Below, one piece after another: positions 6,838 to 13,058 of a stretch of 14,161 nucleotides of DNA. How positions within the stretch are numbered: the stretch's first letter is position 1; the number at the start of each line of letters is the position of its first letter. The stretch is from Dietzia timorensis (lineage in GTDB: Bacteria; Actinomycetota; Actinomycetes; Mycobacteriales; Mycobacteriaceae). The notes under the pieces were generated by a model that was not told the origin of the DNA, did not search any database, and saw only the letters and a list, made by a program, of their open reading frames with translations. The position numbers and the translations under genes are program-made. The stretch spans positions 1 to 14,161 of the forward strand of contig NZ_DYXM01000264.1 of NCBI RefSeq assembly GCF_020742175.1. Direction: 5' to 3'.

Positions 6838-6851
6838 CAAATACAGAATGC

Positions 6852-6890
6852 ACGAACCCCTCACGGCAGAAATTGCTGCGAGGGGTTCGT
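6852..6890. terminator. Strong hairpin between tRNA-Met and the convergent repeat-protein gene
   Basis: Perfect 11-bp arms ACGAACCCCTC (6852-6862) and GAGGGGTTCGT (6880-6890), with a further GCAG/CTGC pairing inside (6866-6869 and 6876-6879). It lies 14 nt after tRNA-Met and 40 nt from the stop of the facing gene. No clear U-tract follows on either side, so it would be an atypical, possibly two-way, terminator of the kind often seen in actinomycetes. Confidence 0.7.
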
Positions 6891-6929
6891 TCGTGCGTGG
6901 CCGAGCTCGGGGCTAGAGGCCGTGCGCGG

Positions 6930-7847
6930 TCAATGCAGCTGGCCGGAGCTATTGCCGGCGCGGGAATCCTTGTCGGCGCCGCGGGTGAGCCGTTTGGGGA
7001 GGCGACCGACGAGATCGCCCACCGGGACCACCGCGGTGTTGAGGGTTTCTGCGGCGAGGTTGAGCTCGACGACGGTCTTCTGGAGCTCGACGATGGTCGG
7101 CGAGATCTCGCCGATCGAGGCCGACAATTCAGAGATCTGGTCGATCGCGCCGCCGGGGGCGATGGCGCGCTCGATGGTGCCCTCCGGGCCGAACGCGGTG
7201 TCGAGGATGCCGCCGTCGGCAACCGCGCGGTCGAGGAGGCCATCGTCCTCGGCGAGCTTGGTAAGTAGGCCGTCGACCGCGGTGAGTTGGTCGAGGATGC
7301 CGCCGGTGTCGAGGACGCGTTCGAGCACGCCTCCCGGCTCGGTGAGCTTGTCGACGACGCCGCCCTCGCCGGTGAGGCGCTCGAGGATGCCCTCGTTCTC
7401 GGTGAACTGATCGATGACGCCGCCCGGCCGGGTGAGCCGGTCCAGCGGGCCGTCCGCTGCCGTGATGCGCATGAGGATTCCGTCCTCGTCGGTCGCGCGG
7501 TCGAGGAGGCCGCCGGGCGCGGCGAGCTTCTCGGCGAAGCCGTCGGGCGCGGTGAGCCGGTCGACGACCCCGCCAGGGGCGAGCAGGCGTTCCAGCGGCC
7601 CGCCCGGGGCGAGAACGCGGCCGAGTGAGCGGTCCTCGTTGAGCAGCTCGTTGATCTTGTGCAGCAGGTCGAGCGGGGTGCCCGACCGCTTCGGCGTTTC
7701 GATGTCGAGGGCCGCGCCCAGCTCGGCCTGGACGTTCTCCACGGCAAGCCGCGACAACGAAATGGACGCCTCCGCCACGGCGAGCGCGCTGGCCGCCGTG
7801 GCGAAGGTGATCTTCGTGGGGAGTTCGATGACGTTTCGGATCCGCAT
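6930..7847 (-). CDS. Decapeptide-repeat protein of unknown function
   Basis: A 305-residue protein in three parts. Residues 1-79 form a helical, amphipathic head (ELPTKITFATAASALAVAE, then a short leucine-rich helix LLHKINELL). Residues 80-239 are 16 uninterrupted repeats of exactly 10 residues (7131-7610), consensus A-P-[GD]-G-[VIL]-L-[DE]-[RK]-L-T. The fourth-position Gly is invariant, position 7 is acidic in 14 of 16, and positions 5, 6 and 9 are mostly hydrophobic. Residues 240-305 are a helical tail (VELQKTVVELNLAAETLN) with a basic end. No signal peptide or clear membrane span is seen. I do not recognise a family with known function. The head and tail could associate with lipid or form coiled coils, but that is inference. 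ATG 7847 has no ribosome binding site; a TAGAAT box 7 nt upstream suggests a leaderless mRNA. It lies 64 nt downstream of the acyl-CoA ligase on the same strand. Confidence 0.82.
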   Translation of the reverse strand: MRIRNVIELPTKITFATAASALAVAEASISLSRLAVENVQAELGAALDIETPKRSGTPLDLLHKINELLNEDRSLGRVLAPGGPLERLLAPGGVVDRLTAPDGFAEKLAAPGGLLDRATDEDGILMRITAADGPLDRLTRPGGVIDQFTENEGILERLTGEGGVVDKLTEPGGVLERVLDTGGILDQLTAVDGLLTKLAEDDGLLDRAVADGGILDTAFGPEGTIERAIAPGGAIDQISELSASIGEISPTIVELQKTVVELNLAAETLNTAVVPVGDLVGRLPKRLTRGADKDSRAGNSSGQLH

Positions 7848-7854
7848 CTGCCAG

Positions 7855-7860
7855 ATTCTA
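7855..7860 (-). promoter_or_regulatory. Putative -10 box for a leaderless transcript of the repeat-protein gene
   Basis: Read on the minus strand, TAGAAT ends 7 nt before the ATG at 7847, which would place the transcription start at or next to the A of the ATG. No Shine-Dalgarno sequence lies in the 7 nt between. A good -35 is not visible (TTCGAC at 7875-7880 leaves only a 14-nt spacer). A near-perfect 16-bp palindrome CGATnGCGCGCnATCG lies at 7886-7901, further upstream. Confidence 0.45.
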
Positions 7861-7911
7861 GGTGTTTAACAGGTGTCGAATAGGCCGATCGCGCGCAATC
7901 GAGCCCCGGGC

Positions 7912-9687
7912 CTACTTCGCGTATAGCGCGTCTATCTGCTCGGCGTACTTACGCGTGATCGGCACCCGGCGCAGCTTGAGCGTTGGCGTGAGCTCGTCGC
8001 TGCCGGGAGCCCAGAACGTCGGCAGGATCTCCCACGTGCGCACGTGCTCGACCCGCGACAGCCGCGCGTTGGCCGCCTCGACCGCCGCGGCGATGGCGTC
8101 GCGCACCCCCGGGTGGATCGCGAGATCCGCCGGGTCCGTGCCCTCGACGCCCGCCTTCGCCGCGAACTCGGTGGCGACGTCCGGGTCGAGGGTGATGAGC
8201 GCGGAGATGTGCGGGCGGCGATCGCCGATGGCGACGGCCGAGCCGATGAGCGTGCTCGCGGCCTTGAGCGCGCCCTCGATGTTGGCCGGCGAGATGTTCT
8301 TGCCGCCGTCGTTGATGATCAGTTCCTTCTTGCGGTCGATGATCGTGAGGTAGCCCTCGTCGTCGAGCTGCCCGATATCGCCGGTGTGGACCCAGTTGTC
8401 CTCGTCGATCGTGTCCTCGGTCTTCTCCGGATCGCGGTGGTAGCCGCGCATCACGCCGCCGCCGCGCACGAGGACCTCGCCGTCCTCGCCGAGGGAGACC
8501 TCGGTGCCCGGGATGGCCTTGCCGACCGTGCCGAACTTGGGCTTGGCCACGGGGTTCACCGTCGTCACCGCCGAGGTTTCCGACATGCCCCAGGCCTCGA
8601 GGACGTCGATGCCGAGCGAGGACAGGAACACGAGGGTGCTCGCGTCGATCGGGGCCGCGCCCGACACCGCCGCGGTGAGCTGATCCATGCCCAGCTTCTC
8701 GCGCAGCTTCGACAGCACGAGTTTGTCGGCGACCGCATAGGCGAGCGCATCGCGACGCGACGGGGACGTGCCCGCGACGCGCGCGTCGGCGCGGCGCTCG
8801 CCGACACCGGTGGCCCACCGCAGCAGCTTGCCTTTGACGCCCTCTTCGGCGTCGATCGTCGCCTTCACCTTTCCGACGATCTTGTACCAGAGCATCGGCA
8901 CGGCGACGAAGAACGTCGGATGCACCTGGCCGAGCACATCGACAAGGATCTTCGGATCGTCGACGTCGGTGACCTCGATGTTGAAGTACATCGGCGCGTA
9001 CTGGCAGATCCAGCGGTTGATCAGGTGCGCGTCCGGTAGATAGGAGATGACCCGGCCGTCGCTGAGATCGCCCACGACCGCGGAGATAACTCCCAGTTGG
9101 TAGAGCAGGTTCGAATGGGTGAGCTCGACGCCCTTCGGGTTGCCCGTGGTGCCCGAGGTATAGATCAGCGTGAGCACATCGCCGGGGTCGACTGCCTGCC
9201 AGGCGGCGTCGAAATCGAAGTCGTCCGAGCCCTGCGCGAGGAAAGGCTCGAGGCCCTCGCCCTCTTCGGCGGAGTCGATGACGACGACCCGCTGGGTGGA
9301 GGTGTCACCCTCGGCCTTGCGCATGGCGAGCGCCTCGCGCACCTTGCCCTCGAACTGCTTCTCGGTGAACACGATCTTCGGGCGCGAATTGCTGAACAGG
9401 TAGTCGATCTGCTCGGGCGCACTGGTGTTATATACCGAGTAAGCGATCGCGCCGAGGTGCATGACGCCCGCGTCGATGACGTGGAAATCCGGACGGTTGC
9501 TCAGCATGATCGCCACCACCTCGCCGGAACGCAGCCCCTCGGCGGCCAGCGCCGCCGAAGCTCGTCGAACCTGCGCACCGTATTCGGACCAGGTGAGGCG
9601 AACGCTGCCGTCCGCATTTTTGATGGCAATCTCGTCGCCGTTCTCGGCGACTCGTTGCTGGAAGTAGTGGCAAAGTGTCGTGGCCAT
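7912..9687 (-). CDS. Long-chain fatty-acid--CoA ligase, FadD15-like (AMP-forming)
   Basis: A 591-residue cytoplasmic or membrane-peripheral enzyme of the ANL superfamily that activates fatty acids to acyl-CoA through an acyl-AMP intermediate. Motifs in order: the NTSAPEQ segment at 87-93; the ATP-binding P-loop IYTSGTTGNPKG (175-186); WGMSET (366-371); HTGD with the ribose-binding D437, followed by DRKKELI (451-457); and the C-terminal catalytic lysine K571 in TPTLKLRR. The length and start resemble the mycobacterial FadD15 type. The frame is open further upstream, but ATG 9687 has GGAG 7 nt before it; ATG 9693, two residues longer, is only 1 nt from GGAG. It is divergent from an acyl-CoA dehydrogenase over a 159-bp region with a palindrome, and upstream of the decapeptide-repeat gene. 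Chain-length preference is not readable. Confidence 0.93.
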   Translation of the reverse strand: MATTLCHYFQQRVAENGDEIAIKNADGSVRLTWSEYGAQVRRASAALAAEGLRSGEVVAIMLSNRPDFHVIDAGVMHLGAIAYSVYNTSAPEQIDYLFSNSRPKIVFTEKQFEGKVREALAMRKAEGDTSTQRVVVIDSAEEGEGLEPFLAQGSDDFDFDAAWQAVDPGDVLTLIYTSGTTGNPKGVELTHSNLLYQLGVISAVVGDLSDGRVISYLPDAHLINRWICQYAPMYFNIEVTDVDDPKILVDVLGQVHPTFFVAVPMLWYKIVGKVKATIDAEEGVKGKLLRWATGVGERRADARVAGTSPSRRDALAYAVADKLVLSKLREKLGMDQLTAAVSGAAPIDASTLVFLSSLGIDVLEAWGMSETSAVTTVNPVAKPKFGTVGKAIPGTEVSLGEDGEVLVRGGGVMRGYHRDPEKTEDTIDEDNWVHTGDIGQLDDEGYLTIIDRKKELIINDGGKNISPANIEGALKAASTLIGSAVAIGDRRPHISALITLDPDVATEFAAKAGVEGTDPADLAIHPGVRDAIAAAVEAANARLSRVEHVRTWEILPTFWAPGSDELTPTLKLRRVPITRKYAEQIDALYAK

Positions 9688-9689
9688 GG

Positions 9690-9737
9690 TCATGCTCCGG
9701 GGATCGGTGTGTCCAATGTCGAGCGGGAAATTCTCAA
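9690..9737 (-). other. Possible 15-codon leader ORF overlapping the acyl-CoA ligase start
   Basis: On the minus strand AAAGGAG (9743-9749) is followed after 5 nt by TTG (9737) and 15 codons (starting LRISRSTLDTP, with Met expected at the TTG) ending in TGA at 9692-9690. That stop overlaps the ATG at 9693 and lies just before the chosen start at 9687. It could couple or tune translation of the ligase. It could equally be chance, since the frame is short. Confidence 0.25.
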
Positions 9738-9763
9738 TGCCGCTCCTTTGGCGTCCCGGTGCG

Positions 9764-9776
9764 GTGTACTGTACAC
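9764..9776. promoter_or_regulatory. Palindrome GTGTAC-T-GTACAC, likely promoter core of the ligase
   Basis: A perfect 6+1+6 palindrome. On the minus strand it contains TACAGT, a good -10, with TTGATG 19 nt upstream inside the larger palindrome at 9788-9809. That would place the ligase -35 within the putative operator. The spacing is at the long end, so the assignment is tentative. Confidence 0.4.
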
Positions 9777-9787
9777 AGAAGGACAGA

Positions 9788-9809
9788 GCTGACATCAAGT
9801 GATGTCAGC
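9788..9809. promoter_or_regulatory. Perfect 22-bp palindrome, candidate TetR-type operator
   Basis: Arms GCTGACATCA (9788-9797) and TGATGTCAGC (9800-9809) are exact reverse complements around the dinucleotide AG. It sits in the 159-bp gap between the divergent acyl-CoA ligase and acyl-CoA dehydrogenase genes, 37 bp before the dehydrogenase ATG. The size and symmetry suit a TetR-family dimer or dimer pair, and a TetR gene lies in the dehydrogenase operon. No other copy was noticed in the window. Confidence 0.7.
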
Positions 9810-9846
9810 ATAGCGATAAGCCGCCGCCTACGGGGAGGATTTCCTT

Positions 9847-11007
9847 ATGAAAACGCTTTTTCCTGACTATCGACCGGCCTGGCTCACCGACGAGCGCCGC
9901 GAGCTCATGGAGCACGCCTTCGAGTTCTCACAGAAGGAATTAGTCCCTCACCAGGAACGATGGGCCGATGAGCAGAAGGTAGACCGCGAGCTGTGGAACA
10001 AGGCCGGGGACGCCGGCCTGCTGTGCGCAGACATCCCCGCCGAATATGGGGGGATCGGGGGCACGTTCAGCCACGAGGCTGCCGTGCAGCACGCGATCAC
10101 CCTCAGCGGCGACACCGCGTTCGGTTACTCCGTCGGCTCGACGATCGTGCCGCACTACTTCCTCAACTTCGGGACCGAGGAGCAGAAGAAGCGCTATCTC
10201 CCGCGGCTCGCCTCGGGCGAATTCGTCGGCGCCATCGCCATGACGGAGCCGTCCGCTGGCTCCGACCTCCAGTCGATCCGCACGACCGCAAAGCGCGAGG
10301 GCGACGAGTACGTCATCAACGGGTCAAAGACCTTCATTACCAACGGCACCCACAGCGACGTCATCATCGTCGTGTGCAAGACCGACCCCGAGGCCAAGGC
10401 GAAGGGCATTTCGCTCATCATCGTCGAGACGAAAGACCTCGCCGGCTTCGAGCGCGGCCGCGTGCTGCACAAGATCGGCATGCACGGGCAGGACACGCGC
10501 GAGCTGTTCTTTGACGATGTCCGCGTGCCGGTGGACAACCTCCTCGGCGAGCAGGAGGGGCAGGGATTCTTTCAGCTCATGGGCCAGCTGGGCCGCGAGC
10601 GTCTCATCATCGCCTCCACCGCCGTCGCCGCCGCGGAGTTCTCCGTGCTCGAGGCCGTCGACTACACCCGCGAACGCCAGGCATTCGGCCGGCCCATCGG
10701 CGATTTCCAGAACACCCGATACGAGCTCGCGGACTGCAAATCGCAGGTTTTTGCCGGCCGCGCGATGGTCGACGTCGCCCAGGGACTCGCCGACGCCGGC
10801 ACGCTCGACCCGACGACCGCGTCGATGGCCAAGCTGTGGACCACCGACATGCAGTGCAGCGTCGTCGATCGCTGCCTGCAGCTCTTCGGCGGCTACGGCT
10901 ACATGATGGAATACCCCATCGCCCGCGCCTACGCGGCCGCCCGCGTTCAGAAGATCTACGGCGGCACCAACGAAATCATGAAAGAACTCGTCGGCCGCTC
11001 CCTGTAG
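9847..11007 (+). CDS. Acyl-CoA dehydrogenase, long-chain/isovaleryl type
   Basis: A 386-residue flavoprotein catalysing alpha,beta-dehydrogenation of acyl-CoA, the first step of a beta-oxidation round. ACAD signature 1 is AMTEPSAGSDLQS (131-143). Signature 2 lies in QLFGGYGYMMEYPIARAY (345-362). The place that holds the catalytic glutamate in medium-chain enzymes is IYGGT (370-374), with Gly instead of Glu. A glutamate is instead present at E251 in LGRERLIIAS, where LCAD and isovaleryl-CoA dehydrogenases keep it. This points to the LCAD-like subgroup rather than a dead enzyme. Start ATG 9847 has GGAGGA 7 nt upstream. It heads an apparent operon with the SRPBCC and TetR genes. The palindrome at 9788-9809 lies just upstream and probably controls it. 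Confidence 0.95.
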   Translation: MKTLFPDYRPAWLTDERRELMEHAFEFSQKELVPHQERWADEQKVDRELWNKAGDAGLLCADIPAEYGGIGGTFSHEAAVQHAITLSGDTAFGYSVGSTIVPHYFLNFGTEEQKKRYLPRLASGEFVGAIAMTEPSAGSDLQSIRTTAKREGDEYVINGSKTFITNGTHSDVIIVVCKTDPEAKAKGISLIIVETKDLAGFERGRVLHKIGMHGQDTRELFFDDVRVPVDNLLGEQEGQGFFQLMGQLGRERLIIASTAVAAAEFSVLEAVDYTRERQAFGRPIGDFQNTRYELADCKSQVFAGRAMVDVAQGLADAGTLDPTTASMAKLWTTDMQCSVVDRCLQLFGGYGYMMEYPIARAYAAARVQKIYGGTNEIMKELVGRSL

Positions 11008-11027
11008 CCGCCGAACCCCGAGGAATC

Positions 11028-11465
11028 ATGCCCAGTCACCAGAGCTTTACCATCACCCGAAGCTTCGACGGCGATCTCGCCGAGCTCCTCTCCCTGGAAG
11101 CGGATACCGCGCGCTGGCCCGAATGGGCGGGCGCTCCTTTCGACCGCTTCCGGTGGGAGAGCCCGCCGCCCGCGGATCTCGGCGAGGGCGCGGTGCGCCG
11201 CCTGGCCGCCGGCCCGATCGCGCTCGTCGAACGCACGGTGTCCTATGTTCCGGGCGAGCACCACACCTATTCGATGGACCCGGTCGCCGGGATGCGCGCG
11301 TATTCGGCCACCCTGTCGGTATCCGCCGATGACGTCGGACGTGGCGTTCTCACGTGGAACGTCGACTTCGACACCGCCGTCCCAGGTTCCGGCCCGGTGC
11401 TGCGGTTCGCCATGGAGCGGACCATCTCGCTGCTCGCCGATCGCCTCGTCGCCGCGGGTCGATAG
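11028..11465 (+). CDS. SRPBCC (START/polyketide-cyclase-like) small protein
   Basis: A 145-residue protein with the layout of the SRPBCC fold. An N-terminal strand (FTITRSFDGDLAELLSL) is followed by a helix with the typical DTARWPEWAG turn (about 24-33), then strands through the middle (VERTVSYVPGEHHTYSM) and a long C-terminal helix (GPVLRFAMERTISLLADRLVAAG) that closes the hydrophobic cavity. Such proteins bind or cyclise hydrophobic ligands; which one is not readable. ATG 11028 is preceded closely by GAGGAA. It starts 20 nt after the dehydrogenase stop and ends 34 nt before the TetR start, so it is very likely in one operon and may bind an acyl or lipid ligand of this pathway. Confidence 0.75.
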   Translation: MPSHQSFTITRSFDGDLAELLSLEADTARWPEWAGAPFDRFRWESPPPADLGEGAVRRLAAGPIALVERTVSYVPGEHHTYSMDPVAGMRAYSATLSVSADDVGRGVLTWNVDFDTAVPGSGPVLRFAMERTISLLADRLVAAGR

Positions 11466-11499
11466 CCACGCCGGACGCAGCCGGAGTCACAATGGACTC

Positions 11500-12165
11500 A
11501 TGGTAGAAACGCCCCCACGCTCCACAGGCGGGCGCCGCTGGCGCGGCGTCGAGCCCGGTGATCGCAAGGCCGAGCGACGGCTCAAGCTCATCGAATCCGG
11601 ACTCGACCTGCTCGCCGCGGAGGGGCCGGGGGCGGTGACGATGCGCGGGGTGTGTCGCCGCGCAGGCCTCACCGAACGCTATTTCTACGAGAGCTTCGAC
11701 AACCGCGACCGGTTCCTCGTGCAGATCTTCGACCTCGTCGTCGAGGACGCCGAGGCAACGCTGCAGGAGGCCGTGGCGTCGATGCCGCCGCAGCCCCGCG
11801 ACGCGATCGCCCACATCGCGTCGGCGTTCACTGATTTCCTCGTCGACGATCCTCGCCGGGGGGAGATCCTGTTCGTCCAGTCGGTCACCAGCGAGCTCTA
11901 CCCCCACGGTCGCGAACTCATCGGCCGCTTCACCGCCATCGTCGGCGGGCTCAAGGACGCCTTCGCCGAGGCCGGCGGCACCCTCGGGCGCAACGACGAA
12001 CTCACCGCACGCTGGGACCCGCTCGCGCTCTTCGGTGGACTCGCCTTCGTCTATCAGGACTGGTTGCTCGATCCCAGAGGGGTCTCGGCGGAAGAGATCT
12101 CCGCGTATATCGGCTACCTCATCTCCCTCGTCGCGCGCGTCGACTTCACCGGCCCGACCGAATAG
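11500..12165 (+). CDS. TetR/AcrR-family transcriptional regulator
   Basis: A 221-residue repressor-type protein. The N-terminal DNA-binding domain is at about residues 22-72: RRLKLIESGLDLLAAEGPGA leads into the helix-turn-helix VTMRGVCRRAGLTERYFYESFDNRDRF. The C-terminal helical domain would bind an inducer and form the dimer; the inducer is unknown. ATG 11500 is the only plausible start in this frame. GGAG lies 13 nt upstream, too far to be ideal, and better suits an overlapping four-codon frame at 11492. It is the third gene of the acyl-CoA dehydrogenase operon, so autoregulation through the upstream palindrome and control of the divergent ligase is the natural hypothesis; TetR proteins such as Bacillus FadR control beta-oxidation genes in this way. 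Confidence 0.9.
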   Translation: MVETPPRSTGGRRWRGVEPGDRKAERRLKLIESGLDLLAAEGPGAVTMRGVCRRAGLTERYFYESFDNRDRFLVQIFDLVVEDAEATLQEAVASMPPQPRDAIAHIASAFTDFLVDDPRRGEILFVQSVTSELYPHGRELIGRFTAIVGGLKDAFAEAGGTLGRNDELTARWDPLALFGGLAFVYQDWLLDPRGVSAEEISAYIGYLISLVARVDFTGPTE

Positions 12166-12167
12166 AG

Positions 12168-12194
12168 ACGCGCCACACCCACCCCGCCGCGCGT
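12168..12194. terminator. Weak hairpin between convergent TetR and SDR genes
   Basis: Arms ACGCGC (12168-12173) and GCGCGT (12189-12194) flank a 15-nt loop in the 44-bp gap between two facing genes. There is no U-tract. Position suggests a terminator; the 6-bp stem is modest. Confidence 0.3.
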
Positions 12195-12209
12195 TCTGGA
12201 AGGCACCGG

Positions 12210-13058
12210 TTACCGGGCGTCGAGCTCAGCGAGCGCCCTGGCCAGGCCTTTGCTCTTCAGGGTGAGCCCCTCGAGGTAGGGAAGCGCGCCGCGGGCGAGG
12301 TCGAGCGGAAGCCACGGGGTGGGGACCACCTTGCGCGGCGCGCGCCTCTCGATCTGCCGGCAGATCGCCTCGGCCGCGTCGTGCGGGGACATCCGCGAAC
12401 TCAGGACCGCCGGCAACTGTGCGCCGAGCGCCTGACCGTACGGGTCGTCGTCCAGGGTCTTGGCCGCGAGCGAGGTATCGATCATCCCGAGCATCGCGAT
12501 CCCCACGGAGATCCCGGAACCGGCCACTTCGAGCCGTAGCGAACGCGCGAGCGACTCGAGCGCCGCCTTCGAAATCATGTACGCGGCGCCGCCCGGACCA
12601 GGCATAAATGCCGAGCAGGATCCGGTGATCTGGACGTGCCCGCCGCTCGCGGCGAGCGCATCGGCCGCCGCCTGCACCGTGTGCAGCACGCCGAAGACGT
12701 TGATGTCGATCACCTGCCGCACCTCGGCCGGATCCGTCGACCTCAGCATCCCGGGATCCGGGGTCACCCCGGCGTTGGCGATCACCACGTCGAGCGCGCC
12801 GAATTTCTCCAGCGCCAGGTCGGTAGCGGCCCGCATGTCCTCGGGCGCGGTCACGTCCGCGCGCGCAGAAACCGCGCGCGGCCCCAGCTCGGTAGCGAGC
12901 CGCGCGACCGCGTCGGCATCGATATCGACGGCCACGACCTTCGCCCCGCGCGCGTGGCAGCTGCGGGCGAGCTCGGCGCCGATGCCATTCCCCGCGCCGG
13001 TGATCAGGACCCTACGGCCGTCGAGGTCGTACGACGCGCCCCGACGAAAAATCCCCAT
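12210..13058 (-). CDS. Short-chain dehydrogenase/reductase (classical SDR)
   Basis: A 282-residue NAD(P)-dependent oxidoreductase. The cofactor motif is TGAGNGIG (20-27). D45 at the end of the second strand (VVAVDID) favours NAD(H). NAG occurs at 95-97. The catalytic set is N120, S147, Y160 and K164 (YMISK). A C-terminal extension after residue 235 (RRAPRKVVPTPWLPLDLARG, then hydrophobic) is longer than in the core SDR of about 250 residues and resembles SDRs acting on hydrophobic alcohols or ketones. The start ATG 13058 shares its A with the TGA stop of the upstream aldehyde dehydrogenase, so the two are translationally coupled. An alcohol/ketone and aldehyde oxidation pair is a reasonable reading; the substrate is unknown. 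Confidence 0.92.
   Translation of the reverse strand: MGIFRRGASYDLDGRRVLITGAGNGIGAELARSCHARGAKVVAVDIDADAVARLATELGPRAVSARADVTAPEDMRAATDLALEKFGALDVVIANAGVTPDPGMLRSTDPAEVRQVIDINVFGVLHTVQAAADALAASGGHVQITGSCSAFMPGPGGAAYMISKAALESLARSLRLEVAGSGISVGIAMLGMIDTSLAAKTLDDDPYGQALGAQLPAVLSSRMSPHDAAEAICRQIERRAPRKVVPTPWLPLDLARGALPYLEGLTLKSKGLARALAELDAR

Noticed and set aside
7131..7610. CRISPR array or DNA-level satellite, suggested by the 30-bp period
   Set aside because: The units are not identical at DNA level, have no unique spacers between them, and vary mainly in ways that keep the amino-acid pattern, so it is a coding repeat.
6612..7869. Several plus-strand frames over the tRNAs and the decapeptide-repeat gene
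   Set aside because: They run through tRNA genes or mirror the repeat. The GC-rich 30-bp period keeps other frames free of stops, and only the minus frame has the regular 10-residue pattern with non-repeated head and tail.
8044..9039. 331-residue plus-strand frame inside the acyl-CoA ligase gene
   Set aside because: Antisense shadow of a gene with all expected ligase motifs; composition is Arg/Asp/Val-rich without any domain.
10980..11007. Acyl-CoA dehydrogenase as inactive because IYGGT lacks the medium-chain catalytic Glu
   Set aside because: E251 in LGRERLIIAS occupies the alternative catalytic position used by LCAD and isovaleryl-CoA dehydrogenases.
10956..11264. Minus-strand frame across the end of the acyl-CoA dehydrogenase and the SRPBCC gene
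   Set aside because: It overlaps two supported genes in antisense and has no ribosome binding site or domain.
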